64,000 bases of DNA from Synechocystis sp. PCC 7338 (GTDB taxonomy: Bacteria > Cyanobacteriota > Cyanobacteriia > Cyanobacteriales > Microcystaceae), in NCBI RefSeq assembly GCF_018282115.1, contig NZ_CP054306.1, positions 248,001-312,000 of the forward strand, given 5' to 3'. The translations under genes were made by a program, and so were the position numbers. The notes below the pieces were generated by a model. It was given only the letters and a program-made list of their open reading frames with translations. It was not told where the DNA came from and ran no database searches. This document shows positions 46,869 through 56,214 of this stretch, piece after piece (the first letter of the stretch is position 1; each line of letters opens with the position of its first letter).

Positions 46869-48128
46869 ATGGCAACATCGTCAGACCGTGGCTTAGGTTC
46901 TGCCCCTGCACCGCCGCCCACCGCCGCGTACATTCACATTCCCTTTTGTCGGCAACGTTGTTTTTACTGTGATTTTCCCATTGCCGTGACGGGTTTCCAA
47001 TCTCTAAATCTAGATGGTTGGGTGGGGGAATATGTGGAAGCAGTATGTCAAGAAATTGCTGGACAACAATATTTAGGCTTGCCCCTGAGCACGGTTTTCT
47101 TCGGTGGGGGTACCCCTTCTTTATTACCGATCACCGGTCTGGAAAAGATTTTAACCACGCTGGACAAATATTGCGGCATTGTTCCGGCCGCTGAAATTAG
47201 CATGGAAATCGACCCCGGCACCTTTGACCAAGTCCAATTGCAAGCCTATAAAAATTTGGGTATTAACCGCTTTAGTTTGGGGGTACAGGCTTTTCAGGAC
47301 AACTTACTAACCCTCTGTGGCCGCCATCACCGTCGTCGGGATATTGACCAGGCTTTCACGGCGATCGCCAAGGAGGATATTAAAAATTGGAGTTTAGATT
47401 TAATTACGGGGTTACCGGAACAAACGGCAGAGGATTGGCACAATTCCCTAAACCTGGCTCTGGAAGCTGGACCTAACCACATTTCCTGCTATGACCTGGT
47501 GTTGGAACCCCAAACCGTTTTCGATAAGTGGGAACAGCGGGGAAAATTGGCTGTACCTCCGCCTGAGCGCAGTGCCGACTTTTATCGCCATGCCCAAAAA
47601 GCATTAACCCAAGCCGGTTTCCACCATTACGAAATTTCTAACTATGGCCGCCCCGGTTACCAATGTCGCCATAACCAAATCTATTGGCGCAATTTGCCCT
47701 ACTACGGTTTTGGCATGGGGGCCACCAGTTATATTGACGGCAAACGTTTTGGTCGTCCCCGTACCAGGAATGGTTATTACCAATGGCTGAACTCTTGGTT
47801 AAACCAAGGGGATAAAACTCCGGGGGAAACGGTTTCTATCCTAGAAAATTTGTTGGAAAGCCTGATGTTGGGATTGCGCCTCACCGCTGGAGTGACTTGG
47901 GAGCAATTGCCTGCCATCAGTGAAGACACAAAGCAAACTATCCTGAATACCCTAATGTCCTTTGGCGATCGCCCTTGGTTGGAATTTTACGGCCGGGACA
48001 ACGAATTACTTTCCCCAGAAAAAATTACCACGGCATCGGTGCAAAGATTCTGCTTTTCAGATCCGGAGGGAATGTTATATTCCAACCAAATTCTAAGCGC
48101 CCTCTTCGCTGCCTTGGAGGAAGATTAA
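46869..48128 (+). CDS. hemW: HemW-like radical SAM protein
   Basis: A 419-residue radical-SAM protein with the cluster motif C27-RQR-C31-FY-C34 followed by Asp-Phe. The lack of the extra Cys of HemN (CxxxCxxCxC) places it with HemW, a heme chaperone or dehydrogenase-like relative, not with true coproporphyrinogen dehydrogenase. GGGTPSLL and the DLITGLPEQT loop are present. HemW proteins bind heme and pass it to acceptors; direct heme insertion in cyanobacteria is not proven to my knowledge. It lies 47 bases after nadD. Confidence 0.92.
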   Translation: MATSSDRGLGSAPAPPPTAAYIHIPFCRQRCFYCDFPIAVTGFQSLNLDGWVGEYVEAVCQEIAGQQYLGLPLSTVFFGGGTPSLLPITGLEKILTTLDKYCGIVPAAEISMEIDPGTFDQVQLQAYKNLGINRFSLGVQAFQDNLLTLCGRHHRRRDIDQAFTAIAKEDIKNWSLDLITGLPEQTAEDWHNSLNLALEAGPNHISCYDLVLEPQTVFDKWEQRGKLAVPPPERSADFYRHAQKALTQAGFHHYEISNYGRPGYQCRHNQIYWRNLPYYGFGMGATSYIDGKRFGRPRTRNGYYQWLNSWLNQGDKTPGETVSILENLLESLMLGLRLTAGVTWEQLPAISEDTKQTILNTLMSFGDRPWLEFYGRDNELLSPEKITTASVQRFCFSDPEGMLYSNQILSALFAALEED

Positions 48129-48172
48129 TGGAATCAGCCAATGGTTGTTGCTAGTAATCGACAAAATTTTGA

Positions 48173-48688
48173 TCAAACGCCATATTTTTCTTTCAGGCGA
48201 TCATCATGGTCATCGGCCAATGTTGCCACTAAGGTAATGGCCCGGGAAATTTCACCGGGGGAAAGATCAGCCACGGTGCGCTGATGGAGGGCAACTAAAT
48301 GATTTTCCCGCACGGCAAAACAGGCCTCAAAGGTATCCGACCAGTTTAATTGCATCACTTCCGTCAATAATTGGCCCGGATCTGTTGGTAAGGGCATCAC
48401 CTCGGCCCAGACCCGAAACAGATCATTTTCCCCTTCTCCAGTGAGCTGTACTAGCACTTCCACACTGCCATAGGCAAATTTCCAGATGCTGCCCTGGTCG
48501 TTATCTTGCACAAAGGCGCTATTTTCCTGGGCCATGCCAGAAATTACTGTTTCCACTACATCGTGATGACTAACCGGGGTCATTTCATCCATGGTTGGGG
48601 GGGCTAACTCTGGTGCAGGGGATGCCATAGTCCTATTCTCAACGCGAAGGTTCCAACCCAAGTCTAGCGGTGAACCGGCCCCAGGCAT
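48173..48688 (-). CDS. YbjN-like protein
   Basis: A 171-residue protein whose C-terminal 130 residues alternate strands and helices in a YbjN/type III secretion chaperone-like fold (NDLFRVWAEVMPLPTD, LNWSDTFEACFAVRENHLVALHQR). The N-terminal 40 residues are low-complexity and Pro-rich. It lies 3 bases downstream of the response regulator gene and matches slr2025 in PCC 6803 by position. The start is uncertain: ATG 48688 or ATG 48628 (MASPAPEL, preceded by AGGA). Confidence 0.7.
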   Translation of the reverse strand: MPGAGSPLDLGWNLRVENRTMASPAPELAPPTMDEMTPVSHHDVVETVISGMAQENSAFVQDNDQGSIWKFAYGSVEVLVQLTGEGENDLFRVWAEVMPLPTDPGQLLTEVMQLNWSDTFEACFAVRENHLVALHQRTVADLSPGEISRAITLVATLADDHDDRLKEKYGV

Positions 48689-48691
48689 AGT

Positions 48692-49231
48692 CTAGGATAG
48701 TCGTTGCTTGATGAAATTTACCAGTTGCCCCAACTGTTTTTTCAGTTGGTCGATTTCCCCGTGCATTTGGGCTACCTGTTGCTTGAGTTGTTGAACTTCG
48801 GCAGCCAAATCTCCAACCGGGGCGGCACTGCCCACACTGGCCACGGGGGCGTGTTTTTTCGCTTTGACCATGGCTTCTTTAATGGCCGCCACCAATTCCC
48901 TTTGTTCAAAGGGTTTTTCCACAAAGGCAAAATACTCGAAGGGTTCGGGGATTTTTTCGAGCACCTCTTCCTTCCGCCCAGACATTAGCACTAGAGGAAT
49001 GGCCTTGAGTTCTGGTCTTTCCTGCACCGATTGGAACACTTCCCAACCACTCATTTTGGGCAGAAGAAAATCCAACATGATCAGGTTGGGCCTCTCACTC
49101 TGGATCAGGTTGAAACCTTCGAGGCCGTCCTTGGCTTCAATCACCTCGAAATTTCCCTGGGGCAACATATCCCTAACTCGCATACGGATAACTTTGCTGT
49201 CATCAATGACTAGAATCTTGTGGGCAGACAC
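48692..49231 (-). CDS. CheY-like response regulator with coiled-coil tail
   Basis: A 179-residue protein: receiver domain (about 5-125, acidic pair IDDSK, phosphoacceptor Asp in IMLDFLLPKMSG, Lys in VEKPFEQ) followed by an Ala/Pro-rich linker and a C-terminal coiled coil (about 145-178: AEVQQLKQQVAQMHGEID). No DNA-binding domain. It resembles slr2024 in PCC 6803. The GTG start at 49231 is supported by a strong Shine-Dalgarno (GAAGGAGAG) about 7-9 bases upstream. It probably oligomerises through the coiled coil and signals by protein contact. Confidence 0.88.
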   Translation of the reverse strand: MSAHKILVIDDSKVIRMRVRDMLPQGNFEVIEAKDGLEGFNLIQSERPNLIMLDFLLPKMSGWEVFQSVQERPELKAIPLVLMSGRKEEVLEKIPEPFEYFAFVEKPFEQRELVAAIKEAMVKAKKHAPVASVGSAAPVGDLAAEVQQLKQQVAQMHGEIDQLKKQLGQLVNFIKQRLS

Positions 49232-49667
49232 GGTAGACTCTCCTTCGAGAAAATTGGGTGAAATACAGCTATGGCAGACTTGTTGGATGCTGCCAACCCG
49301 TCAAAATTCTTGCTTGCTCTGTACATATTAGAGGAATTTGGGGTGGTAACAAACTTCCAAAAGGTCAATGTTAGCAAGCTCAGATGGAAGAATGGGAGAC
49401 CTAGGATAATGTGGGATCAAGTTTCAATGTGTCCCCTAGACGTGTTTAGAAAGTTTTATTCCGCCCCCTCCCCTTAAATCTTCTCACTAAAGCTCCGGCA
49501 ATACTGGGGGACTTTCACTCAGTTTTCCCCAAAATTTGGGGAACCGGAGGGGCTTTTAAAACAGGCTCTTAAACTGATCCCTTGAAGATCGGGCCATGGT
49601 GGGAGTAGGAGATTTTGACTTGGATTTTCGCCCAACTTGGGAGAACCAGGGACTTTTAAAACGCCTC
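49232..49667. other. Intergenic region with repeats, fabD to regulator
   Basis: About 436 bases between fabD (49668) and the response regulator. It holds the regulator's Shine-Dalgarno and presumably its promoter, a dispersed repeat copy (49475-49572), a perfect 9-bp palindrome and an imperfect second repeat unit that runs into the fabD stop. A frame open at 49271-49477 has no family resemblance and is not called. Confidence 0.5.
49475..49572 (-). repeat. Dispersed MITE-like repeat, copy 2
   Basis: On the minus strand it begins TTAAGAGCCTGTTT (49559-49572) and ends GCCGGAGCTTTAGTGAG plus AGATTTA (49475-49499), the same end motifs as 26638-26757. Between them lies the perfect palindrome TTCCCCAAA-A-TTTGGGGAA (49525-49543). 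Confidence 0.6.
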
Positions 49668-50549
49668 CTAAGGGGAATTCAAATCCTCCAACTGCTTGAT
49701 GTTTTTCAGGTTTAGATCAGGACAGGTGCGTTTGCATAGGCCAGTCAGCACTTTGCCTGGACCCACTTCCCAATAGTCCGTTGCGCCAATTTCCCCTAAA
49801 TTAACCATAGTTTCTCGCCAGCGTACGGAGCCGGTCATTTGTTGAATTAGTTTTTCCTTCAGGCGATCGCCGTTTTGGGTAGGGCTGGGGTCCACGTTGG
49901 AGAGGACGGGCACAGTGGCATCCTGGAACTGACAAGCGGCTAGGGTTTGGGCAAAGGCTTGGGCCGGTTCGTTCATAAAACTGGAATGGAAGGCTCCGGA
50001 GACTTTCAATGGCACGGCTCGACGGGCTTTAACGTTAGCCAAAATAGCTTCTACCCCAGCCACCGTACCGGAAATGACCACTTGTTCGAGGCTGTTATCG
50101 TTGGCTAGCACCACCTCTGGGTTATCCGTCAAGGCTTGCTGTAACTGATTTTGATCAAATTTCATCAGGGCGGCCATCATTCCTCCCGAAGCTCCAGCCA
50201 TTACTTCCGAGCGTTCCTTGACCAGTTGTAAACCCGTGACAAAGTCGAACACTCCGGCAGCGTAGAGGGCAGAATATTCCCCCAGGCTATGGCCCGCTAC
50301 ATAATCAGGCTCAAAACCCTGATCTTTGAGCAAATCGGTCAAAATTGCTTCGATAACGTACAGACAGGGCTGGGTATTTTGGGTCAGGGCTAAACTGGCT
50401 TCGTCCCCCTGACATTTTTCCACCACTGACCAGCCGAGAATCTCCTCTGCTTGCTGATATTTTTCCTTGGCGATCGCCGTTGGGAGCAGATCTGCCCCCA
50501 TGCCCACAGCTTGGGAACCTTGGCCGGGAAACACCCATGCGGTTTTCAT
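49668..50549 (-). CDS. fabD: Malonyl-CoA:ACP transacylase
   Basis: Fatty-acid synthesis: loads malonyl from CoA onto acyl carrier protein. The 293-residue protein has WVFPGQGSQAVGMG at the N terminus, the nucleophile Ser88 in GHSLGEYSAL, the conserved Arg in LVKERSEVM and the catalytic His in SGAFHSSFM. Cytosolic. It corresponds to slr2023 in PCC 6803, upstream of the response regulator as here. The stop codon lies in a repeated sequence shared with the intergenic region. Confidence 0.95.
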   Translation of the reverse strand: MKTAWVFPGQGSQAVGMGADLLPTAIAKEKYQQAEEILGWSVVEKCQGDEASLALTQNTQPCLYVIEAILTDLLKDQGFEPDYVAGHSLGEYSALYAAGVFDFVTGLQLVKERSEVMAGASGGMMAALMKFDQNQLQQALTDNPEVVLANDNSLEQVVISGTVAGVEAILANVKARRAVPLKVSGAFHSSFMNEPAQAFAQTLAACQFQDATVPVLSNVDPSPTQNGDRLKEKLIQQMTGSVRWRETMVNLGEIGATDYWEVGPGKVLTGLCKRTCPDLNLKNIKQLEDLNSP

Positions 50550-50729
50550 GTACTTATCTCAATAAACTAAAAATTTGGTCATTGCCAACGACTTTGCCCG
50601 CTGATACCGTCCGCCCTTGGCTAGGCAATTATACCAAGGCAAGGCCCAGCACCATTCCCCTCTCTGGCGATCTAGGACGGCTAGAATTGAAGATAAGCTT
50701 TTCTGTGTACTGAGTATTACCTATTAACC

Positions 50730-52967
50730 ATGGCCCAAACCATCAATTTGCAGCTGGAGGGAATGCGCTGTGCGGCCTGTGCTTCCAGCATTGAACGGGC
50801 GATCGCCAAAGTGCCGGGGGTGCAATCCTGCCAGGTGAATTTTGCCCTGGAGCGGGCGGTGGTTAGTTACCAAGGGGACATCGACCCGGAGAGCCTGACA
50901 GGGGCAGTGGCCAGGGCCGGTTATCACGCCCAACTGATCGAATCAGAAATGGCCTCTTCGGAGCAAACAAAGCAGGCCAAGCCGTTATTTTCCGCCAAAC
51001 TCGTGACAGGTTTAATCATTAGTGGAGTGCTCTTTTTTGGTTCTCTACCGATGATGCTGGGAGTGGATATTCCCCGTTTTCCCCATATTTTCCATAATGC
51101 TTGGTTGCAATGGCTCCTGGCCACCCCAGTGCAGTTTTGGTGTGGGGCGGAATTTTACCGGGGAGCCTGGAAATCAGTACGAACCCGCAGTGCCACCATG
51201 GACACCCTTGTGGCCTTGGGTACTAGTGCGGCCTACTTTTATTCCGTGGCCATTACCCTTTTTCCCCAATGGTTGACCAACCAAGGACTAGCGGCCCATG
51301 TTTATTTTGAAGCGGCGGCGGTGGTGATTACCCTGATTTTATTGGGAAGGTCGTTGGAACAGCGGGCCCGACAGGAAACTTCGGCGGCGATCCGTAAATT
51401 GATGGGGCTACAACCCCAGACGGCTTTGGTAAAAACGGAAAATGGCTGGGAAACCGTGGCGATCGCCGATCTAACTATTGATGATGTGGTGCGGGTAAGG
51501 CCGGGGGAAAAAATCCCAGTGGATGGTGTGGTAAAGGCTGGTAACTCCACAGTGGACGAATCTTTGGTGACGGGGGAAAGTTTACCGGTGGCTAAAACCG
51601 TGGGGGAAGAAGTAATTGGGGCCACGTTGAATAAAACCGGCAGTTTGGATGTCCGAGTTACTAAGTTGGGGCAGGATTCCGTGCTCGCTCAAATTATCCA
51701 ATTGGTACAGCAAGCCCAGGCTTCCAAAGCTCCAATTCAACACTTTGTTGACCGCATTACCCACTGGTTTGTCCCGACAGTGATCCTGGTGGCGATCGCC
51801 GCTTTTTGTACTTGGTGGATCACAACGGGAAATATTACTTTGGCGGTTTTAACCCTGGTGGAAGTGCTGATTATCGCCTGTCCCTGTGCATTGGGTTTGG
51901 CTACCCCCACCTCCGTCATGGTGGGTACGGGTAAGGGGGCGGAATATGGCGTGTTAATCAAAGAAGCCCGCAGTTTGGAAATGGCGGAAAAGTTAACAGC
52001 CATTGTGCTAGATAAAACCGGCACGTTAACCGAGGGTAAACCCAGTGTGACCAACTTTTTTACCCTACCCCCCACCTCCACTGAGGAAAGCTTGCAGTTA
52101 GTCCAGTTAGCGGCCAGTTTGGAACAATATTCTGAACATCCCCTGGCGGAAGCGGTGGTCAATTACGGTCAATCCCAGCAGGTGAGTTTGTTAGACATAC
52201 AAAACTTCCAGGCGATCGCCGGTTGTGGCGTGGAAGGGCAATGGCAGGGGCAATGGGTCAGGTTAGGAACCCCAAACTGGTTAGCAGACCTAGGGGTAAA
52301 TAATACGGAGCATGAACCATGGCAAAGTCAGGCCCAGCAATGGGAAGGGCAACAAAAAACCGTCATTTGGCTTGCGGTAGGCACGGAAATTAAAGCCCTG
52401 TTGGCGATCGCCGATGCCCTCAAGCCCTCTTCTCCCCAAGTGGTACAAGCCCTGAAAAAATTGGGTTTGTCGGTTTATATGCTTACTGGCGATAACCAGG
52501 CCACGGCCCAGGCTATTGCCGACACGGTAGGTATTCGCCATGTCTTGGCCCAGGTTCGGCCAGGGGACAAAGCCCAACAGGTGGAACAGTTACAACAACA
52601 GGGTAATACGGTTGCCATGGTAGGGGATGGCATTAACGATGCTCCGGCCCTAGCCCAAGCAGATGTGGGCATCGCCATTGGTACTGGCACCGACGTGGCG
52701 ATCGCCGCCAGTGATATTACCTTGATCACTGGAGATTTACAGGGAATTTTGACCGCCATCAAACTTAGCCGGGCCACCATGGGTAATATTAGGCAAAATC
52801 TCTTTTTTGCTTTCATTTACAACGTTGTGGGTATTCCGGTGGCCGCTGGGGTGTTCTATCCCCTTTTTGGCCTACTACTCAATCCCATCCTGGCCGGGGC
52901 CGCCATGGCCTTTAGCTCCGTTTCTGTGGTGACTAATGCCCTGCGGCTGAAACAATTCCGTCCTTAG
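50730..52967 (+). CDS. pacS: Copper-transporting P-type ATPase PacS
   Basis: P1B-type Cu+ ATPase of 745 residues. It has one N-terminal metal-binding domain (MRCAACAS, C14 and C17), eight membrane spans with the CPC motif in [13 protein letters not shown], the phosphorylation motif [17 protein letters not shown] and the TGES loop. Sequence, as I remember it, is very close to Synechocystis PacS (sll1920), which pumps copper into the thylakoid for plastocyanin and receives it from the chaperone Atx1. No copper-responsive operator was identified in the 180 bases between fabD and pacS. Confidence 0.95.
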   Translation: MAQTINLQLEGMRCAACASSIERAIAKVPGVQSCQVNFALERAVVSYQGDIDPESLTGAVARAGYHAQLIESEMASSEQTKQAKPLFSAKLVTGLIISGVLFFGSLPMMLGVDIPRFPHIFHNAWLQWLLATPVQFWCGAEFYRGAWKSVRTRSATMDTLVALGTSAAYFYSVAITLFPQWLTNQGLAAHVYFEAAAVVITLILLGRSLEQRARQETSAAIRKLMGLQPQTALVKTENGWETVAIADLTIDDVVRVRPGEKIPVDGVVKAGNSTVDESLVTGESLPVAKTVGEEVIGATLNKTGSLDVRVTKLGQDSVLAQIIQLVQQAQASKAPIQHFVDRITHWFVPTVILVAIAAFCTWWITTGNITLAVLTLVEVLIIACPCALGLATPTSVMVGTGKGAEYGVLIKEARSLEMAEKLTAIVLDKTGTLTEGKPSVTNFFTLPPTSTEESLQLVQLAASLEQYSEHPLAEAVVNYGQSQQVSLLDIQNFQAIAGCGVEGQWQGQWVRLGTPNWLADLGVNNTEHEPWQSQAQQWEGQQKTVIWLAVGTEIKALLAIADALKPSSPQVVQALKKLGLSVYMLTGDNQATAQAIADTVGIRHVLAQVRPGDKAQQVEQLQQQGNTVAMVGDGINDAPALAQADVGIAIGTGTDVAIAASDITLITGDLQGILTAIKLSRATMGNIRQNLFFAFIYNVVGIPVAAGVFYPLFGLLLNPILAGAAMAFSSVSVVTNALRLKQFRP

Positions 52968-53194
52968 GGTATGGCCAAACTTTAATTTTTTTGGTAATGA
53001 CAATTGGTGAAAAGATCGCTTATGATGGCTCCTATCGGCTTTAGTCAATATATCCGAGTTTTTGGCATTACAGGCAATGATTTTGCTAGACTTTCCGGCT
53101 TAGAGGGCTTTCAGGAACTTTTTTCCGTCCTTGCGCCCCAAAACTGCCAGTATCTCCTCGCTGATAAGCCGCCCTTTTTCGTGAATTTACTGTC

Positions 53195-53950
53195 ATGGCT
53201 AAGTCCCCCTGTTCTCAGTTACTAGGCGAAATTTTAAGGGATGCTGATCTAATCACCGAGGCTCAGATACAGGTTGCCCTGCAGGATCAACAATACTCAC
53301 CTCTACTCATCGGGGAAATTTTGGTGGTGCGGGGTTGGCTACACCAAGAAACCGCCGATTTTTTTGCCGAGTCCTGGCCCCGAATGGTTAAAACTCGAGA
53401 TCGCCGCCCCCTAGGCTACTACCTACAGCAGGCCTATTTGCTACAGGAGGCACAGGTTAGTTTAATCCTAGAAGAACAACGTAAATTGGGAATCAGGTTT
53501 GGTTCAGTGGCGGTGCTCAAGGGTTGGGTGAAGCAAAAGACCCTTGATTATTTCCTCGAACATTTGGTACCGGAAGCTAAAACTACCTCCGCTTTTCAGG
53601 GCAGGAACACCCAGGCCAACATCGCTTTGGGCCGGGATACTCGCCTGCAAACGGAAACGGGCCACGAAACCCAGGGAATTGGCGATCGCCGCGCCCCCAT
53701 CAATACCCCTTCCCGGGACCGAGTCACCCCCTCCCGTGCAAACGATAATGGTGGACGTATTATCCTTAATCCCTTTGCTAGCAGTTCTGGTAACGGTAAG
53801 GCCCGCACCGGTAAAACCAAGCAAACTCCTGCAAATGATAGTTCTACCACCAATTCCAACCGGGAAGATTTCGACCTAGCTTCGGTTTTGGGAGATAGCG
53901 CTAAATCCACTGCAGAAAAGGATTGGGAAGAGCGCATCTGGATCGATTAG
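53195..53950 (+). CDS. MshEN-like repeat protein
   Basis: A 251-residue protein with two or more GspE_N/MshEN-like units in residues 1-130. Two stretches match the c-di-GMP motif RLGxxL-x10-LxxxLxxQ except at the first and a hydrophobic position: LLGEIL with IQVALQDQ ten residues on (residues 9-32), and PLGYYL with VSLILEEQ ten residues on (about 71-94). Each is followed by a weaker copy (LIGEIL, IRFGSV). The C-terminal half (130-250) is low-complexity with Ser, Asn, Thr and Arg and is probably disordered. No ATPase domain follows, unlike in MshE or PilB. The ATG at 53195 is used. It matches sll1921 in PCC 6803 by position, following pacS. Confidence 0.65.
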   Translation: MAKSPCSQLLGEILRDADLITEAQIQVALQDQQYSPLLIGEILVVRGWLHQETADFFAESWPRMVKTRDRRPLGYYLQQAYLLQEAQVSLILEEQRKLGIRFGSVAVLKGWVKQKTLDYFLEHLVPEAKTTSAFQGRNTQANIALGRDTRLQTETGHETQGIGDRRAPINTPSRDRVTPSRANDNGGRIILNPFASSSGNGKARTGKTKQTPANDSSTTNSNREDFDLASVLGDSAKSTAEKDWEERIWID

Positions 53951-53969
53951 TCCCATTGGGTAAGGGTAG

Positions 53970-54003
53970 GGATTTCAAAAATCCGATTATCTCCAGACTG
54001 GAG
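53970..54003. terminator. Possible shared terminator between convergent genes
   Basis: Two short hairpins lie between the convergent MshEN-like and ABC genes: GGATTT-CAA-AAATCC (53970-53984) and CTCCA-GAC-TGGAG (53991-54003). Neither has a T run, so this is a weak call. Confidence 0.3.
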
Positions 54004-55785
54004 CTAACTAACCCCACTCCTCAAACCGGTTTGCACCCGCCAGAGTTTGGCATATACTCCCTGCCTTGCCAGCAAGCTTTCATGGTTGCCCATTTCCTCG
54101 ACCATGCCGTTTTCCAGCACATAAATTTGGTCAGCGTAGCGCACAGTGGAAAGACGATGGGCAATGGTGATGGTGGTGCGGTTTCTGGTAATTTTTTCGA
54201 GGGAACGGACAATGGCCGCCTCCGTTTCATTGTCCACCGCTGATGTGGCTTCATCCAAAATGAGAATGGGGGGATTCTTCAAAATGGCCCTGGCGATCGC
54301 CAGCCGTTGCCGTTGACCCCCGGAAAGTTTTTGTCCCCGTTCACCGATGATGGTGTCGTAACCCTGGGGCAATTGCTCGATGAATTCTTCTGCCTCTGCT
54401 AAGTTGGCCGCCCGTTGAATTTGGGACAAAGTGGCATCGGCACTGCCGTAGGCAATATTCTCCCGCACTGTGCCGTGGAATAAAAATACATCCTGGCTCA
54501 CCAAACCAATACTGCGTCGTAAATCCCCCAGAAAATATTTTCTTAGATCTACCCCATCGAGCAAAATATCCCCACTGTCCCACTCGTATAAGCGCAGTAA
54601 TAACTTGACCAGAGTGCTTTTCCCTGACCCCGTTGCCCCCACAATGCCAATGGTTTGCCCTGCCGGTACCCGTAGGGAAATATTTTTTAACACCGCTGAA
54701 CGTTGGGGATAGGCAAAGCTAATATTTTGGAAAACTACTTCTCCCTGAACTTGGCTGGCATGGAGACTCAATTCCCCCGGATGGGCTTGAATGGGGGTTG
54801 TCAGAAGTTGCATTACCCGCTGGGTGGAGGCCATAGCCCGTTGATATAGATCGAGAGTTTTACCCAAACCCGTCAACGGCCAGAGCAGTCGTTGGGTTAA
54901 AAAGACCAACATACTATAACTGCCTACCGCCAAATTGCCCCGCACCGCATCTAAACCACCGAAGTAGAGAATGGTGGAAAAGCCGACAAAAATAATCACC
55001 CGAATCAAGGGCACAAAGGCCGCACTCAAGGCGATCGCCCGTTGATTACTGTCTCGGTAGGCATCACTATCTTGCCGGAGCCGTTCCACCTCTTCCGCTT
55101 CCGTGGCAAAACTCTTAATGGTCATAATGCCGCTGAGGTTATTGGAGAGGCGGCTGTTCAAATTACTAACCTTTTCCCGCACCAGGGCATAACGAGAAGT
55201 GAGCAAAGACTGAAAGCAGATTGACCCCAACAGAACAAAGGGCATGGGCACCACGGCCATCCAGGCAATGTCCGGGGTAATGACAAAAAAGGCGCCGCCA
55301 ATCACCACCACCGTGGTCAGCACCTGCAAAATTTCGTTGGCCCCCACATCCAAAAACCTTTCCAACTGGTTGATGTCATCGTTGAGAATGGCCATCAGCC
55401 GCCCGGTACTCCTTTCCTCGAAATAGGCCAGGTCTAGCTGTTGCAAATGGGCATAGGCATCCAAGCGTAGATCGTGTTGGATATCCTGGGCGAGGTTACG
55501 CCAAAGCCGCTCGTAGGCATACTCAAAAATTGATTCCAGGGCCCAAATAACCGCCGAAACCACCGTCAGCACCAGCAGTTGGCTTTCCACTGCCACAATG
55601 CCCCAGCGGGCCAAGAAAGAATCCTGCTGTTTGATCACCACATCCACCGCTAAACCAATTAGGGCGGGCGGGGCCAGATCAAAAATCTTATTCAGCAGGG
55701 AGCAGGCGATCGCCCAGTAAATTTTGGTACGATGAACCCGACTGTAATTTAACAGGCTGAGGAGAGGAGCAATGGGTTTGGTCAC
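54004..55785 (-). CDS. ABC exporter, fused permease and ATPase
   Basis: A 593-residue half transporter. The transmembrane part (about 1-320) has six helices, and the ATPase part shows Walker A GATGSGKST, Q-loop VSQDVF, signature LSGGQRQR and Walker B ILILDEATSA. It would work as a homodimer in the inner or thylakoid membrane; the substrate is unknown. In PCC 6803 I recall slr2019 at the end of the pilA9 (slr2015-slr2018) operon, reported to be needed for natural transformation. Here it lies 430 bases downstream of the last pilin gene on the same strand. The start is a GTG at 55785 without a clear ribosome site. Confidence 0.9.
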   Translation of the reverse strand: MTKPIAPLLSLLNYSRVHRTKIYWAIACSLLNKIFDLAPPALIGLAVDVVIKQQDSFLARWGIVAVESQLLVLTVVSAVIWALESIFEYAYERLWRNLAQDIQHDLRLDAYAHLQQLDLAYFEERSTGRLMAILNDDINQLERFLDVGANEILQVLTTVVVIGGAFFVITPDIAWMAVVPMPFVLLGSICFQSLLTSRYALVREKVSNLNSRLSNNLSGIMTIKSFATEAEEVERLRQDSDAYRDSNQRAIALSAAFVPLIRVIIFVGFSTILYFGGLDAVRGNLAVGSYSMLVFLTQRLLWPLTGLGKTLDLYQRAMASTQRVMQLLTTPIQAHPGELSLHASQVQGEVVFQNISFAYPQRSAVLKNISLRVPAGQTIGIVGATGSGKSTLVKLLLRLYEWDSGDILLDGVDLRKYFLGDLRRSIGLVSQDVFLFHGTVRENIAYGSADATLSQIQRAANLAEAEEFIEQLPQGYDTIIGERGQKLSGGQRQRLAIARAILKNPPILILDEATSAVDNETEAAIVRSLEKITRNRTTITIAHRLSTVRYADQIYVLENGMVEEMGNHESLLARQGVYAKLWRVQTGLRSGVS

Positions 55786-56214
55786 AGGATGGACAGAAAG
55801 ATAGACAGAGACAAAAAAACAGCGATTTTAGGCTGAGGCACCATCTAATACAGTACAGTGGAAGTCCTTTTTCTGCCCAAGAGTATGCTTGAAAAGCTCG
55901 GGGCAATAAATTGGCACCACTAAATTGCAATTTTCCTTAAAAGAGAACGCCTACCAAAAATTTCCCCCCTTAATAAGGGGGGCTAGGGGGGATTAACCAC
56001 TTTTAATATGAGGGCTAGAGGGGAAGGTTAATCGCCCTTGTCAAGGAAAGCTAGGGAAGGTTAATCACTTTTATCAAGGGAGGCCAGGAAAGATTAATCG
56101 CCAAAGCTCAAGGAATTTTAATTACAACTACTCAAGCCAATTCTAAACAACGCTCAAATTTGACAACTGAAACAGTGACTCCCTAGGCAGTGATAAAAGA
56201 GAAACATACAAATT
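55786..56214. other. Intergenic region with degenerate tandem repeats
   Basis: About 429 bases between the last minor pilin gene and the ABC exporter. The centre (55964-56105) is filled with a half palindrome and degenerate repeats; the rest is A/T-rich and contains no gene that I can support. Any separate promoter for the ABC gene would be here. Confidence 0.5.
55964..56105. repeat. Half palindrome plus degenerate tandem units
   Basis: CCCCCCTT (55964-55971) and the right arm AAGGGGGGCTAGGGGGGATT (55975-55994) belong to the palindrome family seen whole at 62295-62337. Behind it three progressively decayed units of about 33-37 bases follow, each ending in a TTAATC-type motif (near 56028, 56065 and 56095). 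Confidence 0.55.

Noticed and set aside
49271-49477. Open frame of 68 codons upstream of the response regulator
   Set aside because: No recognisable family and it ends inside the dispersed repeat; a small gene cannot be excluded.
53004-53225. Open frame of 73 codons before the MshEN-like gene
   Set aside because: Starts at TTG, overlaps the start of the better-supported gene and has no family resemblance.
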